Shown here in pieces: positions 61,822 through 64,000 of a stretch of 64,000 nt of DNA. The position numbers and the translations under genes were made by a program. Positions within the stretch are counted from its first letter, which is position 1, and each line of letters opens with the position of its first letter. The notes under the pieces were generated by a model. The model had not been told where the DNA came from, did not search any database, and saw only the letters and a list, made by a program, of their open reading frames with translations. The DNA is from Anaerovibrio lipolyticus (lineage in GTDB: Bacteria; Bacillota; Negativicutes; Selenomonadales; Selenomonadaceae). Where the stretch lies: contig NZ_JADYTY010000006.1 in assembly GCF_021531495.1 (NCBI RefSeq), forward strand, positions 1-64,000, given 5' to 3'.

Positions 61822-63918
61822 ATGGAAAAGCGTACAGGAGCGGCTAAAAGAACAAGACAGGCTCATAAACCGCCCCAGAAAAATAGCGGTACTAGAATAT
61901 TGACTGTCTTTGCTGTAATTTTGGCGGTGATGATAGCAGGTGTTGGTTGCGGATTCCTGACAGCAACCCTGAATACCAAGCAGGATTTGGAGGATGTAAG
62001 GCCGGCGGCTTCCTCACATATTTATGATATTAATGGCAACGAGCTGGCTAATGTTCATGCTGAACAGAATCGAGTGCCAGTAAAAATCGATAAGATTCCA
62101 GAGCATTTGAAGGATGCTTTTATTGCCGTGGAGGATGTGCGGTTCTATGAGCATGCTGGTGTAGACCCCAAGGGTATTATGCGTGCTGTTATAGCCAATA
62201 TTACCAACAAGGGTGTATCTGAGGGTGGCTCTACCATTACTCAACAGCTGGCTAAGAATGCTTACTTGACTCAGGATAGAACTCTGAAACGTAAGGTTCA
62301 GGAGGTTTTTCTGGCTTTGCAGCTGGAACGGAAATATACCAAGGATGAGATACTGGAGCTGTATCTGAATCAGATTTATTTTGGTCAGGGTGCCTATGGT
62401 GTTCAGGCTGCAGCCAAAACCTATTTTGGCAAAAATGTTGAGGATTTGGATTTGAATGAATGTGCCATGCTGGCCGGTATTCCCAAGAGTCCAAATTATT
62501 TCTCACCTTTGAACAATTTGAAGGCGGCTCAGGAGCGCAAGGGCGTAGTTTTGGACCAGATGTCTAAATATGGTTATATTAGCAGTTCCACAGCTGCCAA
62601 GACCAAGGCCGAGAATCTGAATCTAGTTAAATCTCAGCCACAGTCTGACAATCATTTTGCTTCATATTTCATTGACTATGTAACTCAGCAGATGATTGAA
62701 AAATATGGCGCCGATGCCGTATATCAGGAAGGTCTGAAGATTTATACTACCTTGGATAAGGATATGCAGCAGGCAGCAGAAGCTGCTATGCAGAATCTGC
62801 CTAATTACTCCACTGATGGCAGCGGCAACAAGCAGCCACAGGGCGCACTGGTAGCTATTGAACCATCCACAGGCTATATCAAGGCTATGGTAGGTGGTCG
62901 TGGCACAGATCAGTTTAATCGTGCTACTATGGCTGAAAGACAGCCAGGCTCAGCTTTCAAGCCATTTGTCTTTGCAGCAGCCTTGGAGAATGGTTTGACA
63001 CCATCCTCTACTGTTGAGGATAAGCCGATTAATATTGGGGGCTGGCAGCCTCAGAACTATAGCCGTAATTTTAGCGGTACTGTTACCATGCGTTATGTGG
63101 CAGAACACTCCTTGAATGTACCTACGGTACGGATTGCTCAGGAGGTAGGCATGGATAAAATTATTTATCTGGCTGAGAAGATGGGTATTTCCACCTTCGT
63201 TAAGGAGGGCGCTGCCAATGATATGAACTACGCAGTGACTATTGGTGGTATGACCAAGGGTGTAACTCCTCTGGAAATGACCAGCGCCTATGGCACCTTT
63301 GCCAATGACGGTGTTCATGTGGCACCGGTGGCTATTGTCAAGGTAGTGAATCAGAAGGGGGAGGTTCTAGAGGAAGCTCATCCAAAATCTGAGCAGGCAA
63401 TCAAAAAGACCTCTGCCAATGAGCTGACCAGCATGTTGATGGGGGTTATTGCCAGAGGTACTGGTACTGGTGCCAATATTGGCAGACCAGCAGCAGGCAA
63501 GACCGGTACTACAGATAATTATCAGGATGCCTGGTTTGTAGGCTATGTACCTGATTTGGTAGCCGGTGTCTGGGTAGGCTGTGATGATAATTCCCGCATG
63601 GGAAATATGACTGGCGGTACTACCCCGGCAGCCATTTGGAAAGCCTTTATGTCCAAGGCGGTTCAGTCCATGCCAAATAAGAACTTTAGCGGTGCATATC
63701 TGACACCATCCTCTGATAAGCCAGTGGCTTCCGATAAGGAAAAGGATAAGGATGCCAAGGACAAGGACGGTAAGGATACTAAAAAGGATGCCAAGAATCA
63801 GCAGCAGACCAATGGCAATAATGCTGGCGGCCAGTCTGCGCCACAGGCACCAGATGCAGCTCCGGCACCAGTAGCACCAGCACCGGTTCCAGGAGCTGGC
63901 GGTAAAAAAGCTAATTAA
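61822..63918 (+). CDS. Class A penicillin-binding protein (PBP1A family)
   Basis: A 698-aa bifunctional peptidoglycan synthase. A cytoplasmic basic N-terminus and one membrane segment (ILTVFAVILAVMIAGVGCGFLTA) are followed by GT51 motifs (VEDVRFYEHAGVD, EGGSTITQQLAKNAYL, RKVQEVFLALQLERKYTKDEILELYLNQ). The transpeptidase has SxxK as SAFK in QPGSAFKPFVF, SxN as SLN in EHSLNVPT, and KTG in AGKTGTTD. The last ~75 residues are a low-complexity tail, first Lys/Asp-rich, then Gln/Asn, then Pro/Ala repeats. AAGGAGG precedes ATG 61822. Confidence 0.95.
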   Translation: MEKRTGAAKRTRQAHKPPQKNSGTRILTVFAVILAVMIAGVGCGFLTATLNTKQDLEDVRPAASSHIYDINGNELANVHAEQNRVPVKIDKIPEHLKDAFIAVEDVRFYEHAGVDPKGIMRAVIANITNKGVSEGGSTITQQLAKNAYLTQDRTLKRKVQEVFLALQLERKYTKDEILELYLNQIYFGQGAYGVQAAAKTYFGKNVEDLDLNECAMLAGIPKSPNYFSPLNNLKAAQERKGVVLDQMSKYGYISSSTAAKTKAENLNLVKSQPQSDNHFASYFIDYVTQQMIEKYGADAVYQEGLKIYTTLDKDMQQAAEAAMQNLPNYSTDGSGNKQPQGALVAIEPSTGYIKAMVGGRGTDQFNRATMAERQPGSAFKPFVFAAALENGLTPSSTVEDKPINIGGWQPQNYSRNFSGTVTMRYVAEHSLNVPTVRIAQEVGMDKIIYLAEKMGISTFVKEGAANDMNYAVTIGGMTKGVTPLEMTSAYGTFANDGVHVAPVAIVKVVNQKGEVLEEAHPKSEQAIKKTSANELTSMLMGVIARGTGTGANIGRPAAGKTGTTDNYQDAWFVGYVPDLVAGVWVGCDDNSRMGNMTGGTTPAAIWKAFMSKAVQSMPNKNFSGAYLTPSSDKPVASDKEKDKDAKDKDGKDTKKDAKNQQQTNGNNAGGQSAPQAPDAAPAPVAPAPVPGAGGKKAN

Positions 63919-63929
63919 TTGCTAAGTTG

Positions 63930-63959
63930 GGGCCGATAGGGAATAAAAACTATTGGCCC
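63930..63959 (+). other. Hairpin between the PBP gene and the next gene
   Basis: GGGCCGATAG (63930-63939) pairs with CTATTGGCCC (63950-63959). No T tract follows, so termination is doubtful. Confidence 0.45.
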
Positions 63960-63980
63960 ATACAAGGAGAGATAGATAAA

Positions 63981-64000
63981 GTGAGTACAAGTATTTTTGA
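63981..64000 (+). CDS. Start of a further gene, cut by the window end
   Basis: AAGGAGAG lies 9 nt before GTG 63981, and the frame stays open to the end with the N-terminus MSTSIF. Too short to identify. tyrS commonly has an N-terminus of this kind, but this is only a guess. Confidence 0.45.

Noticed and set aside
1-64000. CRISPR arrays, rRNA and tRNA genes
   Set aside because: No regularly spaced repeats and no rRNA or tRNA cloverleaf sequences were seen by eye.

Overview
The window looks like chromosome of an anaerobic, Gram-negative-enveloped Firmicute of the class Negativicutes (Selenomonas / Anaerovibrio / Megamonas-like). This is an inference from gene content, not a database match. The grounds are moderately low G+C, strong AGGAGG-type ribosome binding sites, frequent GTG/TTG starts, lactate catabolism through both LUD-type and EtfAB-coupled enzymes, a class I fumarase plus three-subunit fumarate reductase/succinate dehydrogenase (the reductive route to succinate and propionate), and dTDP-rhamnose genes for surface polysaccharide.

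Layout. 1-900: AT-rich accessory DNA with a possibly leaderless small gene and a frameshifted exported-protein gene. 885-5394: Gfo/Idh/MocA oxidoreductase, thiD, leuS. 5664-8718: two sodium-coupled amino-acid transporters (sstT, alsT); alsT has a structured leader with an internal terminator. 8823-10221: an AraC regulator divergent from a 57-aa membrane protein, with AraC-style direct repeats between them. 10443-21115: a lactate regulon. On the minus strand are lactate permease, an ArsB/NhaD-like carrier and a GntR/FCD regulator. On the plus strand are lutC, a lutB-lutA fusion, etfB, etfA and a glcD-like FAD dehydrogenase. Matching operators overlap both regulatory promoters. 21453-23763: small protein, rph, XTP pyrophosphatase, YfcE-like phosphoesterase. 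23976-28803: fumarase alpha/beta and sdhCAB. 28918-34702: M16C metalloprotease, dapA, serine dehydratase sdaAB-sdaAA. 34844-36985: secreted protein, PepSY protein, GT51 transglycosylase. 37184-45612: complete argCJBDFGH operon. 45761-50194: EamA exporter and rfbABCD. 50410-54800: an isolated cobI/cbiL, then an acyl-modification cassette (GNAT, ACP, KAS III, SDR, KAS III). 54933-63918: AAA/PD-(D/E)XK protein, U32 protease-family protein, mutS2, class A PBP. A further gene starts at 63981.

The most unusual element is a stand-alone structured RNA between argD and argF. It has the hallmarks of an IscB-type omega RNA (HEARO RNA), with its own promoter placed so that the transcript would begin about 16-20 nt before the scaffold, where a guide belongs. 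No IscB gene lies in the window. A second, shorter hairpin with the CTTTAG-loop signature of IS200/IS605 (TnpB) right ends lies in the leader of the PepSY gene, also without a nuclease gene. A conserved 55-nt element of unknown nature occurs twice (10323 and 50210). Other points are an 8-G tract that breaks a KAS III gene, a nested inverted-repeat leader before alsT, and a large three-tier inverted repeat inside the lactate operon.
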